Source: Cladorhizidae sp. MBARI D1340-BT2
Lineage: Eukaryota; Porifera; Demospongiae; Poecilosclerida; Cladorhizidae
NCBI GenBank assembly: GCA_028752905.1
Contig: JAQNBH010000009.1
Location: 44,450,228 to 44,514,227, forward strand
DNA: 64,000 nucleotides
Direction of reading: 5' to 3'
The position numbers and the translations under genes were made by a program. This document shows, in pieces, positions 1-14,100 of this stretch; within the stretch, counting starts at the first letter, position 1; each line of letters starts with the position of its first letter. The notes under the pieces are model-generated. The model was not told the DNA's origin, made no database searches, and saw nothing but the letters and a program-made list of their open reading frames with translations.

Positions 1-237
1 TGTGAGGGTCAGTGCCAGCAAGCATCCTGATATCCTGATAAGTGACAGTCTGTTGCAGGACACCTCCAAGCACTTGCAGCAGTAGCTAATTTTGACCAGG
101 CAGTTTATCAGCAACAAAAATGTACTGACTTGTTTGGCCAGATATAACATACATATCATTATGAGAACCAGTGTGTGTGTGGGGTGTGTGTGTGGGGTGT
201 GTGTGTGTGGGGGGGGGGGGGGGGGGGGAAGGCTGAC
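1..237. other. TRMT44 intron 6 part; GT-rich and poly-G tract
   Basis: No family segment after DVRERRTWSLYG is recognised in bases 1-170. Bases 171-228 are a (GT)n stretch followed by an uninterrupted G run of about 20. Confidence 0.6.
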
Positions 238-309
238 CTGCAGATCAACAGACTTGCCGTACAAGCTCCATGTTCTTCTCTCTCTGACGTCCAGACCTCT
301 CCCAGGATG
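238..309 (-). CDS. TRMT44: TRMT44 exon 6
   Basis: 24 codons, HPGRGLDVRERRTWSLYGK and SVDLQ. With the preceding EG this is the conserved EGHPGRGLDVR motif that positions the cofactor. Acceptor GTGTAG, donor CAG|GTCAGC. The following intron begins with a poly-C/CA tract. Confidence 0.88.
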
Positions 310-2150
310 CTACACAGCAGAGAGGGGAGAAGAAAGAGAAGGAGTGAGTGGAGGGCCAAGAAGGAAAGATGAGAGACAAGACAGGGAGAAAGTTGTACTC
401 ACTCCTTCCCTTGAGAGTAAGTAGACCAGCAAGCCATTGCCACAGCCGAGGTCTACGAAGGACTGTCTCTTTTCCACTTGTAACTCCCTCCGCTCTTCTT
501 CCCACAACACCTGCACAGCACACCAAACATCACAGCACACCTACACTTCACCACCTCACACTACACCACCTCACACTACACCACCTGTCACACACACACA
601 CACTCTCTCATACATGTATATCACACAATGCTTATAACCACCTACACACTTTCACCTCACAAAACAGATACATCATCTTACTACACACAACACCTCATAT
701 ATCACACTCACACTGCATCACCTCCCACATGCTATCACAGTTCACCACAATCACACACCACCTTTCACACACACACACACACACACACACATCTGTTTAG
801 CCTACCAGCAAGTAGGTAGCAATGGCTATATCTTCATACACAAACTTCAGCGGGTCTGTTCCTTCCGGCCAGTTCTACGCCATCACATCACAGAGGTGAA
901 TTAAAGACCATCATCCTCATGATCCAGCCACACACACCCACCTTGACAAGAAATGGCCCGTGCTTCTCCTTTAAGTGCTGGTAGAGACGCACATATTTGT
1001 CCAGGGGAATAAGTGATGACCCTTTATCAGGTGTGGGGCATGACCTCTCCAGAGAGGAACCTTCCATCGACCACTGGGCCAGTTTAGGTAGGAGCACGGC
1101 TGCCAGCCAGTCTGGACTGGGAACCATGGTCTGGGATGCTTCCAATTCCATTGCAGCCAGGGGGCAAGATTTGTGAACGAGCACACTGATTCTAAACAAA
1201 TAATGAGAGAAAAGAAAAAAGAAGAATTTAATAGCTACACACATGCCGTGCACTCACCTGCTACAGACACACATGCCATGCACTCACCTGCTACGCACAC
1301 ACACGCCATGTTCTCACCTGCTACCACACATGCCGTGCACTCACCTGCTACCACACATGCCATGCACTCACCTGCTACCACACATGCCATGCACCCACCT
1401 GCTACGCACACATGCCGTGCTCTCACCTGCTACCACACATGCCGTGCACTCACCTGCTACCACACATGCCGTGCACTCACCTGCTACGCACACACATGCC
1501 GTCTACCACACATGCCGTGCACTCACCTGCTACGCACACACATGCCGTCTACCACACATGCCGTGCACTCACCTGCTACGCACACACATGCCGTGCACTC
1601 ACCTGCTATGCACACACATGCCGTGCACTCACCTGCTACGCACACACATGCCGTGCACTCACCTGCTATGCACACATGCCGTGCACTCACCTGCTACCAC
1701 ACATGCCGTGCACTCACCTGCTACACACACACATGCCATGCACTCACCTGCTACGCACACACATGCCGTGCACTCACCTGCTACGCACACACATGCCATG
1801 CACTCACCTGCTACCACACATGCCGTGCACTCACCTGCTACACACACACATGCCATGCACTCACCTGCTACGCACACACATGCCGTGCACTCACCTGCTA
1901 CGCACACACATGCCATGCACTCACCTGCTACCACACATGCCGTGCACTCACCTGCTACGCACACATGCCATGCACTCACCTGCTACACACATGCCGTGCA
2001 CTCACCTGCTACCACACATGTCGTGCACTCACCTGTCATGTTATTCTTGTTTCATTTTCATTGTGGAAATACAATGTTCTAATTAGAATTCCGAGTTTCA
2101 GAATGTAAATATGTAAAATGTTAGTAGTTCTCTTTTGAACATCTTACACA

Positions 2151-2188
<38 letters not shown>

Positions 2189-5100
2189 GTACTGACACTG
2201 CATGTAGCTTGTACTGACACTGCATGTAGCTAGTACTGACACTGACTGTAACTTTACTGACACTGACTGTATTGACACTGACTGTAGCATGTGCTGATGC
2301 TGACTGTAACTTGTGCTGACACTGACTGTAGCTTGTGCTGACACTGACTGTAGCTTGTGCTGACACTGACTGTAGCTTGTGCTGACACTGACTGTAGCTT
2401 GCACTGACACTGACTGTAGCTTGTGCTGACACTGACTGTAGCTTGTGTTGACACTGACTGTAGCTTGTGCTGACACTGACTGTAGCTTGTGCTGACACTG
2501 ACTGTAGCGTGTACTGACACTGACTGTAGCTTGTGTTGACACTGACTGTAGCTTGCACTGACACTGACTGTAGCTTGTGCTGACACTGACTGCAGCTTGT
2601 CCTGACACTGACTGTAGCTTATGCTGACACTGACTGTAGCTTGTGCTGACACTGACTGCAGCTTGTGCAGACACTGACTGTAGCTTGTGCTGACACTGAC
2701 TGTAGCTTGTACTGATACTGACTGTAGCTTGTTACTGACTGTAGCTTGTGCTGACACTGACTGTAGCTTGCGCTGACACTGACTGCAGCTTGTACTGACA
2801 CTGACTGTAGCTTGTACTGACACCGACTGTAACTTGTGCTGACACTGACTGTAGCTTGCACTGACACTGACTGTAGCTTGTGCTGACACTGACTGTAGCT
2901 TTTGCTGACACTGACTGTAGCTTGTACTGACACTGACTGTAGCTTGCACTGACACTGACTGTAGCTTGTGCTGACACTGACTGTAGCTTGCACTGACACT
3001 GACTGTAGCTTGTGCTGACACTGACTGTAGCTTGTGTTGACACTGACTGTAGCTTGTGCTGACACTGACTGTAGCTTGTGCTGACACTGACTGTAGCGTG
3101 TACTGACACTGACTGTAGCTTGTGTTGACACTGACTGTAGCTTGCACTGACACTGACTGAAGCTTGTGCTGACACTGACTGCAGCTTGTCCTGACACTGA
3201 CTGTAGCTTGTGCTGACACTGACTGCAGCTTGTGCAGACACTGACTGTAGCTTGTGCTGACACTGACTGTAGCTTGTACTGATACTGACTGTAGCTTGTT
3301 ACTGACTGTAGCTTGTGCTGACACTGACTGTAGCTTGCGCTGACACTGACTGCAGCTTGTACTGACACTGACTGTAGCTTGTACTGACACCGACTGTAAC
3401 TTGTGCTGACACTGACTGTAGCTTGCACTGACACTGACTGTAGCTTGTGCTGACACTGACTGTAGCTTGCACTGACACTGACTGTAGCTTATACTGACAC
3501 TGACTGTAGCTTGTGCTGACACTGACTGTAGCTTGCACTGACACTGACTGTAGCTTGCACTGACACTGACTGTAGCTTGTGCTGACACTGACTGTAGCTT
3601 GTGCTGACACTGACTGTAGCTTGTGCTGACACTGACTAGCTTGTACTGACACTGACTGTAGCTTGCACTGACACTGACTGTAGCTTGTGCTGACACTGAC
3701 TGTAGCTTGTGCTGACACTGACTGTAACTTGTGCTGACACTGACTGTAGCTTGCACTGACACTGACTGTAGCTTGTGCTGACACTGACTGTAGCTTGTGC
3801 TGACACTGACTGCACCAGACAGTTCCCGTCAAGGCCAGTCTGTCCATGCTAGACTACTAGACATAGCTCTGGTCAAGGCCAGCCTGTCCATGCTAGACTA
3901 CTAGACATAGCTCTGGTCAAGGCCAGCCTGTCCATGCTAGACTACTAGACATAGCTCTGGTCAAGGCCAGCTCTGTCCATGCTAGACCACCAGACATGCT
4001 CCGTGTCAAGGCCTACGTAGAGAAGATCGCTGGACCAAAGATCGCTGGACCAAAGAGTAACTCCTCTACGACTTTATTTCTACCTTGAGCAGTGATAATG
4101 ACTCTGCACCCCACCCACATTACTCAGCCACTGAGGCTGCTGAGTTCGATCTTTCCTCATCCAATATTTAGCACCTTGGTCATCTTCCAGCTTGGCTCAC
4201 TACGTTTTCACCTACAACAGAGGGTCAGAGATCTGTATATCTTTTAACCTGCTCTCCTCTAACTGGTGTAGACATAGGTTATCCATCAGTAGCACAACCG
4301 GCGTGGGAATATTACTCGGGATGTTTGCCATACTCATTAAGCATGCTCCTTACCTGGCATGGGCACTAAGTGGGAGTAGTATGCACTCTCCTGTGTGTAC
4401 CCAACGTTATAATGCCATAAGAAGTATGATTTTTTACTGACTTTTTTTACTGACTGAGAAGCTGCAAGTGGCTTGTGAATAGAAATGACAGTCACTTTCC
4501 TTCCCCACAAGTATTGCCGAATGGTTGGAAATAAAGTCACTTTCCTTCCCCACAAGCATTGCCGAATGGTTGGAAATGACAGTCACTTTCCTTCCCCACA
4601 AGCATTGCCGAATGGTTGGAAATGACAGCCTTCCCAGCTGAATGGTTGGAAATGACCCCACAAGCATTGCAGAATGGTTGGAAATGAAGTCACTTTCCTT
4701 CCCCACAAGCATTGCCGAATGGTTGGAAATGAAGTCACTTTCCTTCCCCACAAGCATTGCCGAATGGTTGGAAATTACAGTCACTTTCCGTCCCCACAAG
4801 CATTGCCGAATGGTTGGAAATGACAGTCACTTTCCTTCCCCACAAGCATTGCCGAATGGTTGGAAATGACAGTCTATTTCCTTCCCCACAAGCATTGCCG
4901 AATGGTTGGAAATGAGAGTCACTTTCCTTCCCCACAAGCATTGCCGAATGGTTGGAAATGACAGTCACTTTCCTTCCCCACAAGCATTGCCGAATGGTTG
5001 GAAATGACAGTCACTTTCCTTCCCCACAAGCATTGCCGAATGGTTGGAAATGACAGTCACTTTCCTTCCCCACAAGCATGGCCGAATGGTTGGAAATGAC

Positions 5101-8100
5101 AGTCACTTTCCTTCCCCACAAGCATTGCTGAATGGTGGAAATGACAGTCACTTTTCTTCCCCACAAGCATTGCCGAACGGTTGGAAATGACAGTCACTTT
5201 CCTTCCCCACAAGCATTGCCGAATGGTTGGAAATGACAGTCACTTTCCTTCCCCACAAGCATTGCCGAATGGTTGGAAATGACAGTCACTTTCCTTCCCC
5301 ACAAGCATTGCCGAATGGTTGGAAATGACAGTCACTTTTCTTCCCCACAAGCATTGCCGAATGGTTGGAAATGACAGTCACTTGACTTCCCCACAAGCAT
5401 TGCCGAATGGTTGGAAATGACAGTCACTTTCCTTCCCCACAAGCATTGCCGAATGGTTGGAAATGACAGTCACTTTTCTTCCCCACAAGCATTGCCGAAT
5501 GGTTGGAAATGACAGTCACTTGACTTCCCCACAAGCATTGCCGAATGGTTGGAAATGACAGTCACTTTCCTTCCCCACAAGCATTGCCGAATGGTTGGAA
5601 ATGACAGTCACTTGACTTCCCCACAAGCATTGCCGAATGGTTGGAAATGACAGTCACTTTCCTTCCCCACAAGCATTCTGAATGGTTGGAAATGACAGTC
5701 ACTTTCCTTCCCCACAAGCATTGCCGAATGGTTGGAAATGACAGTCACTTTTCTTCCCCACAAGCATTGCCGAATGGTTGGAAATGACAGTCACTTGACT
5801 TCCCCACAAGCATTGCCGAATGGTTGGAAATGACAGTCACTTTCCTTCCCCACAAGCATTGCCGAATGGTTGGAAATGACAGTCACTTTCTTTCCCCACA
5901 AGCATTGCCGAATGGTTGGAAATGACAGTCACTTTTCTTCCCCACAAGCATTGCCGAATGGTTGGAAATGACAGTCACTTTTCTTCCCCACAAGCATTGC
6001 CGAATGGTTGGAAATGACAGTCACTTGACTTCCCCACAAGCATTGCCGAATGGTTGGAAATGACAGTCACTTTCCTTCCCCACAAGCATTGCCGAATGGT
6101 TGGAAATGACAGTCACTTGACTTCCCCACAAGCATTGCCGAATGGTTGGAAATGACAGTCACTTTCCTTCCCCACAAGCATTGCCGAATGGTTGGAAATG
6201 ACAGTCACTTTCCTTCCCCACAAGCATTGCCGAATGGTTGGAAATGAAGTCACTTTCCTTCCCCACAAGCATTGCCGAATGGTAGGAAATGACAGTCTAT
6301 TTCCTTCCCCACAAGCATTGCCGAATGGTTGGAAATGACAGTCACTTTCCTTCCCCACAAGCATTGCCGAATGGTTGGAAATGACAGTCACTTTCCTTCC
6401 CCACAAGCATTGCCGAATGGTTGGAAATGACAGTCACTTTCCTTCCCCACAAGCATTGCCGAATGGTTGGAAATGACAGTCACTTGACTTCCCCACAAGC
6501 ATTGCCGAATGGTTGGAAATGACAGTCACATTCCTTCCCCACAAGTAGTGACGAAATCGCTTCACATCAAAAACAATAGCCTATCTAATTGACCACACTT
6601 GCGCTCAACTGGGGCAAGTGGTGTCAGGAAGCAAAAAGCAATGGATTTCTCCCTGCCATCTTCCATTACGTGGGATAGCACTGGCCCCAAATGGTCCCAC
6701 ACATGGGACACCATCTTAGCCTGTGTGGCAACCTCCATAAGGAGTCCTTATGGAAAAGTGTCACACAGGTAAGATGGTGTCCACGTCTGGAACATTAGCA
6801 GAGATTAACAACTCCTTGGCATCAATGGAAGATGTTTGTCGTTTGCAGGGCCCCAGTCCAACTTAGCACCCATTTTAAGCAGGCTATAAATAGGCACAAA
6901 ACTGGTGCAGAGGTTGGGCCAAAAATTTGGCCTAATAATTGACTATTCCCAAGAATGCTTTCAGATGTGCTGTATTCCGTGGTGCGGGGCTTCTTTGATG
7001 ACTTGTAAGGTTCCTCTTTACAGCTTGTTGCAACCTACTCCTTCAATCTTGGTTCCAAGAAACTCCACTTTGGGAAGCAGCACGGCTGGTTCACAGCATG
7101 TCGCGAGGCAATCGGTACTCCCGGCCTCTGTCAGCTGCATTCCAAAATACTATGAAGTCACTAGCCTCTCTAGACCTTCACCATGCTCTGCTTTTGAGTT
7201 TCCTGTGACTACCATGTCGCCGATACACAATACACACACAGGCTCCAGGAATGTCCAATTGCTGATGGCTCCTAGCATTCCAAAAGTGCCTATGGGGAGT
7301 ATGTCATGGCAGTCTGGGAACTACCCTTCATTCCAGTCCATTTGTTAGCCATCAAACTGGCATCTCCTACTCTGACCACCATCTCAAGCCATGAAGCGTC
7401 TTATATCTGGCCTGCACGTCAATGATACCTAATAAAACTGAAAGTCTTCTCCAGAAGGTGTTAAAGTCTCACTTCAGCATTGCACCAGGCCATACTAGTG
7501 AAAGCAGCTGGTCACTCAAACTGTAGCTCCACTATCAACTTCCACCTTTTGGGTTAATCTCTTGAATCCTAAAGATGGTAACATTCAGTTCATTTTTGAA
7601 TTTCCTAACTCTGTTTGCTTTGACATTGGACAAGGAGTGCACAGCTTCACCCTCCTCAGAATAAACCTCCCTCATCAGCACTCACCTCTTCAGTGATACA
7701 ATGTGTCTGCATAAGGGACAGTGGATCTCACCGCACCAGATTCCAGCATAGCTGAAGGCCTAATACACTATCCTGATCATTGTATTGATCTAGACATTGT
7801 CCAAACCCTAGCATAGCTGAAGGCCTAATACACTATCCTGATCATTGTATTACTCTAGACATTGTCCAAACCCTAGTATAGCTGAAGGCCTAATACACTA
7901 GACTGATCATTGTATTGATCTAGACATTGTCCAAACCCTAGCATAGCTGATCTAGACATTGTCCAAACCCTAGCATAGCCGAAGGCACACTATACTGATC
8001 ATTGAATTGATCTAGACATTGTCCAAACCCTAGAATAGCTGATCTAGACATTGTCCAAACCCTAGCATAGCTGATCTAGACATTGTCCAAACCCTGGCAT

Positions 8101-11100
8101 AGCTGATCTAGACATTGTCCAAACCCTAGCATAGCTGAAGGCACACTATACTGATCATTGAATTGATCTAGACATTGTCCAAACCCTAGAATAGCTGATC
8201 TAGACATTGTCCAAACCCTGGCATAGCTGATCTAGACATTGTCCAAACCCTGGCATAGCTGATCTAGACATTGTCCAAACCCTAGCATAGCTGAAGGCAC
8301 ACTATACTGATCATTGAATTGATCTAGACATTGTCCAAACCCTGGCATAGCTGATCTAGACATTGTCCAAACCCTAGCATAGCTGATCTAGACATTGTCC
8401 AAACCCTAGCATAGCTGAAGGCACACTATACTGATCATTGAATTGATCTAGACATTGTCCAAACCCTAGCATAGCTGATCTAGACATTGTCCAAACCCTA
8501 GCATAGCTGATCTAGACATTGTCCAAACCCTAGCATAGCTGATCTAGACATTGTCCAAACCCTGGCATAGCTGATCTAGACATTGTCCAAACCCTGGCAT
8601 AGCTGATCTAGACATTGTCCAAACCCTAGCATAGCTGAAGGCACACTATACTGATCATTGAATTGATCTAGACATTGTCCAAACCCTAGCATAGCTGATC
8701 TAGACATTGTCCAAACCCTAGCATAGCTGATCTAGACATTGTCCAAACCCTGGCATAGCTGATCTAGACATTGTCCAAACCCTGGCATAGCTGATCTAGA
8801 CATTGTCCAAACCCTAGCATAGCTGATCTAGACATTGTCCAAACCCTGGCATAGACATTGTCCAAACCCTAGCATAGATGAAGACACACTATACTGATCT
8901 GTACATGCTCAGATATTCTACACATTCACCAAGACCATCATTTCCAGTTTAGAAAACTCTTTAAGGTGCTATCACCTCCTCCACACCTAGAGCTCTGTGC
9001 TGTCTCAATTTGAAGAACTTCCTCTGTGACGTTGTGAGGCTACATGTCCTTTACATGGACAACACTCCGCATCCTTGCACCTACACTCTGCAGGTTGGTG
9101 CTGGCCCGCATAGCAATAGCACCCATCATCCCTCCTTGGATGTGATGGGAGATCTTGTTTGGGCTTGCCACGGTACCAATGTCAATCCTGACTGCCCTTG
9201 ATATGGAGTTCTAGGGTAACCTTGCCAGCTCCATCGTCTTCTGAAATGTGAGGTTAGACTCGGAGAGTAGCCAATGTTGCATGCATTTATGCTGGACTCC
9301 CACCACACATAGGCCTGTTCCGTAGCATGTCTGGCAAAAGGTGTGCCTGATAGCAGTGTTCTGTTAAATATCTCAGCTCTACAACATGAGCTGCCACACC
9401 TCCCCTACCTTCCAAAGGAGGCTGTTCAAATTGTAGCTCTCAACAATTGCATCCTTTATGGTGGGAGTGCTTCTCAACTAGCTCCACTTGTTCCTCGAAT
9501 GACTTCCCAAGAAGGAGGAGAGACAAGGTTCTTTATCAGCTGGTAAGTGGCAGTTCCTCACACACTAAGCAGTGTTGCATGTCGCTTGTCGGCCTGCTCT
9601 GCCAGGATGTTGTTCGCTTCGAACTACAACTGCACTTGCTCCGAGTAGGAGACCCAAGTCAGTTTTGGCATTATCAAAACAAATGAGAGTGCCATGGGAA
9701 GTCATTATGCTGACACTGACTGCAACTTGTGCTGACACTGACTGTAGGTTGCGCTGACACTGACTGTAGCTTGTGCTGACACTGACTATAGCTTGTGCTG
9801 ACACCGACTGTAGCTTGTGCTGACACTGACTGTAGCTTGTGCTGACACTGACTGTAGCTTGCACTGACACTGACTGTAGCTTGCACTGACACTGACTGTA
9901 GCTTGTGCTGACACCGACTGTAGCTTGCACTGACACTGACTGTAGCTTGTGCTGACACTGACTGTAGCTTGTGCTGACACTGACTGTAGCTTGCGCTGAC
10001 ACTGACTGTAGCTTGTGCTGACACCGACTGTAGCTTGTACTGACACTGACTGTAGCTTGCGCTGACACTGACTGTAGCTTGTGCTGACACTGACTGTAGC
10101 TTGCACTGACACTGACTGTAGCTTGTGTTGACACTGACTGTAGCTTGCACTGACACTGACTGTAACTTGTGCTGACACTGACTGTAGCTTGTGCTGACAC
10201 TGACTGTAGCTTGCACTGACACTGACTGTAGCTTGCACTGACACTGACTGTAGCTTGTGCTGACACCGACTGTAGCTTGCACTGACACTGACTGTAGCTT
10301 GTGCTGACACTGACTGTAGCTTGTACTGACACTGACTGTAGCTTGTGCTGATACTGACTGTAGCTTGTGCTGACACTGACTGTAGCTTGCGCTGAGACTG
10401 ACTGTAGCTTGTACTGACACTGACTGTAGCTTGCACTGCTGACACTGACTGTAGCTAGTGCTGACACTGACTGCAGCTTGTGCTGACACTGACTGTAGCT
10501 TGCGCTGACACTGACTGTAGCTTGCGCTGACACTGACTGCAGCTTGTGCTGACACTGACTGTAGCTTACACTGACACTGACTGCAGCTTGCGCTGACACT
10601 GACTGTAGCTTGTGCTGACACTGACTGCAGCTTGTCCTGACACTGACTGTAGCTTGTGCTGACACTGACTGCAGCTTGTGCAGACACTGACTGTAGCTTG
10701 TGCTGACACTGACTGTAGCTTGTACTGATACTGACTGTAGCTTGTTACTGACTGTAGCTTGTGCTGACACTGACTGTAGCTTGCGCTGACACTGACTGCA
10801 GCTTGTACTGACACTGACTGTAGCTTGTACTGACACCGACTGTAACTTGTGCTGACACTGACTGTAGCTTGCACTGACACTGACTGTAGCTTGTGCTGAC
10901 ACTGACTGTAGCTTGTGCTGACACTGACTGTAGCTTATACTGACACTGACTGTAGCTTGCACTGACACTGACTGTAGCTTGCGCTGACACTGACTGCAGC
11001 TTGTGCTGACACTGACTGTAGCTTACACTGACACTGACTGCAGCTTGTGCTGACACTGACTGTAGCTTGCGCTGACACTGACTGTAGCTTGCGCTGACAC

Positions 11101-14100
11101 TGACTGCAGCTTGTGCTGACACTGACTGTAGCTTACACTGACACTGACTGCAGCTTGCGCTGACACTGACTGTAGCTTGCGCTGACACTGACTGTAGCTT
11201 GTGCTGACACTGACTGTAGCTTGCACTGACACTGACTGTAGCTTACAGTGGCAATGACTGGTAGTGCAGTGACTGATGGTAGCTGTCTCTTGTTCTGTAC
11301 TTGAAGTAACTACGCAGAGAAGGTCGAGTCATAATTGTCTGCAAGCTAATATACAGCTCCAGTAGCAACTGGATTGAGGGTTGAAGTGGCTCGTGACAAA
11401 CACGGCCAAGGTAGGGACTGCAAGGAGATGAAATCAGAGTCTCGTGTCATGCCTACATACAGACACAGGAACAATACTTCTACCAACTTATTTTGTCTTC
11501 CCAAAGCAAGTTGGTTGAAATGTTAGTTCCATTACCACTGCTAAGCCTGACATAAAGAGAGTCAACATGCCATCTGAGAGGCCTCTTCTAAATTACTCAA
11601 TTTCCCGCTCACGCGTGAGCACTAAAGGGTTAATTATAACAGGGGCGTGTCATTCCAGCTCTCTTGAATGGAACCAATCCCAAATGCAGCTAAGCAAAAC
11701 AAATAGTCATCCATACCAGTCCTCCTCGGCCACTGGCTCTTCTGTGTGTTTAACTAAGGCTGGCGTGAGGCACCAACATAAGCTAACTTAGAGGGTGTGC
11801 ATGTTAAACTAAGGCTGGTATGAGGTACCAACATAAGCTAACTTAGAGGGTGTGCATGTTAAACTAAGGCTGGTATGAGGTACTAACATAAGCTAACTTA
11901 GAGGGTGTGCGTGTTAAACTAAGGCTGGCGTGAGGTACCAACATAAGCTAACTTAGAGGGTGTGCGTGTTAAACTAAGGCTGGCGTAAGGTGCCAACATA
12001 AGCTAACTTAGAGGGTGTGCGTGTTAAACTAAGGCTGGCGTAAGGTGCCAACATAAGCTAACTTAGAGGGTGTGCGTGTTAAACTAAGGCTGGTATGAGG
12101 TACCAACATAAGCTAACTTAGAGGGTGTGCGCGTTAAACTAAGGCTGGCATGAGGTACTAACATAAGCTAACTTAGAGGGTGTGCGTGTTAAACTAAGGC
12201 TGGTATGAGGTACTAACATAAGCTAACTTAGAGGGTGTGCGTGTTAAACTAAGGCTGGTATGAGGTACTAACATAAGCTAACTTAGAGGGTGTGCGTGTT
12301 AAACTAAGGCTGGCGTGAGGTACCAACATAAGCTAACTTAGAGGGTGTGCATGTTAAACTAAGGCTGGTATGAGGTACTAACATAAGCTAACTTAGAGGG
12401 TGTGCATGTTAAACTAAGGCTGACATGAGGTACTAACATAAGCTAACTTAGAGGGTGTGCATGTTAAACTAAGGCTGGTATGAGGTACTAACATAAGCGG
12501 GTGTGCGTGTTAAACTAAGGCTGGCATAAGGCACCAACATAAGCTAACTTAGAGGGTGTGTGTGTTAAACTAAGGCTGGTATGAGGTACTAACATAAGCT
12601 AACTTAGAGGGTGTGCGTGTTAAACTAAGGCTGGTATGAGGTACCAACATAAGCTAACTTAGAGGGTGTGCGTGTTAAACTAAGGCTGGCATGAGGTACC
12701 AACATAAGCTAACTTAGAGGGTGTGCATGTTAAACTAAGGCTGGTATGAGGTACTAACATAAGCTAACTTAGAGGGTGTGCGTGTTAAACTAAGGCTGGT
12801 ATGAGGTACTAACATAAGCTAACTTAGAGGGTGTGTGTGTTAAACTAAGGCTGGCGTGAGGTACTAACATAAGCTAACTTAGAGGGTGTGCATGTTAAAC
12901 TAAGGCTGGTATGAGGTACCAACATAAGCTAACTTAGAGGGGGGTGTGTGTTAAACTAAGGCTGACATGAGGTACCAACATAAGCTAACTTAGAGGGTGT
13001 GCGTGTTAAACTAAGGCTGGTATGAGGCACCAACATAAGCTAACTTAGAGGGTGTGCGTGTTAAACTAAGGCTGGTATGAGGTACTAACATAAGCTAATT
13101 TAGAGGGTGTCCGTGTTAAACTAAGGCTGGCGTGAGGTACTAACATAAGCTAACTTAGAGGGTGTGCGTGTTAAACTAAGGCTGGTATGAGGTACTAACA
13201 TAAGCTAACTTAGAGGGTGTGCATGTTAAACTAAGGCTGGTATGAGGCACCAACATAAGCTAACTTAGAGGGTGTGCATGTTAAACTAAGGCTGGCATGA
13301 GGTACTAACATAAGCTAACTTAGAGGGTGTGCATGTTAAACTAAGGCTGGTATGAGGTACTAACATAAGCTAACTTAGAGGGGGTGCATGTTAAACTAAG
13401 GCTGGCGTGAGGCACCAACATAAGCTAACTTAGAGGGTGTGCATGTTAAACTAAGGCTGGCATGAGGCACCAACACAAGCTAACTTAGAGGGTGTGCGTG
13501 TTAAACTAAGGCTGGTATGAGGTACTAACATAAGCTAACTTAGAGGGTGTGCGTGTTAAACTAAGGCTGGTATGAGGTACTAACATAAGCTAACTTAGAG
13601 GGTGTGCGTGTTAAACTAAGGCTGGTATGAGGTACTAACATAAGCTAACTTAGAGGGTGTGCGTGTTAAACTAAGGCTGGCATGAGGTACTAACATAAGC
13701 TAACTTAGAGGATGTGCGTGTTAAACTAAGACTGGCATGAGGTAACAACATAAGCTAACTTAGAGGGTGTGCGTGTTAAACTAAGGCTGGCATGAGGTGC
13801 CAACATAAGCTAACTTAGAGGGGGGGTGTGTTAAACTAAGGCTGGTATGAGGTACTAACATAAGCTAACTTAGAGGGTGTGCGTGTTAAACTAAGGCTGG
13901 TATGAGGTACTAACATAAGCTAACTTAGAGGGTGTGCGTGTTAAACTAAGGCTGGCATGAGGTACTAACATAAGCTAACTTAGAGGGTGTGCATGTTAAA
14001 CTAAGGCTGGTATGAGGTACTAACATAAGCTAACTTAGAGGGTGTGCGTGTTAAACTAAGGCTGGTATGAGGTACTAACATAAGCTAACTTAGAGGGTGT

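Noticed and set aside
1173..2108. Open frame of 311 codons, His/Cys/Thr-rich
   Set aside because: Product of the 27/30-bp minisatellite; not a metal-binding protein gene.
2254..3762. Open frame of 502 codons on the minus strand (and similar ones at 9565-11232)
   Set aside because: It is wholly made of the 22-bp repeat plus flanks, with all three minus frames equally open. No splice or homology support.
4500..6545. CRISPR-like regular array
   Set aside because: The whole 46-bp unit is repeated without unique spacers; it is a minisatellite in an animal intron. The same applies to the other arrays.
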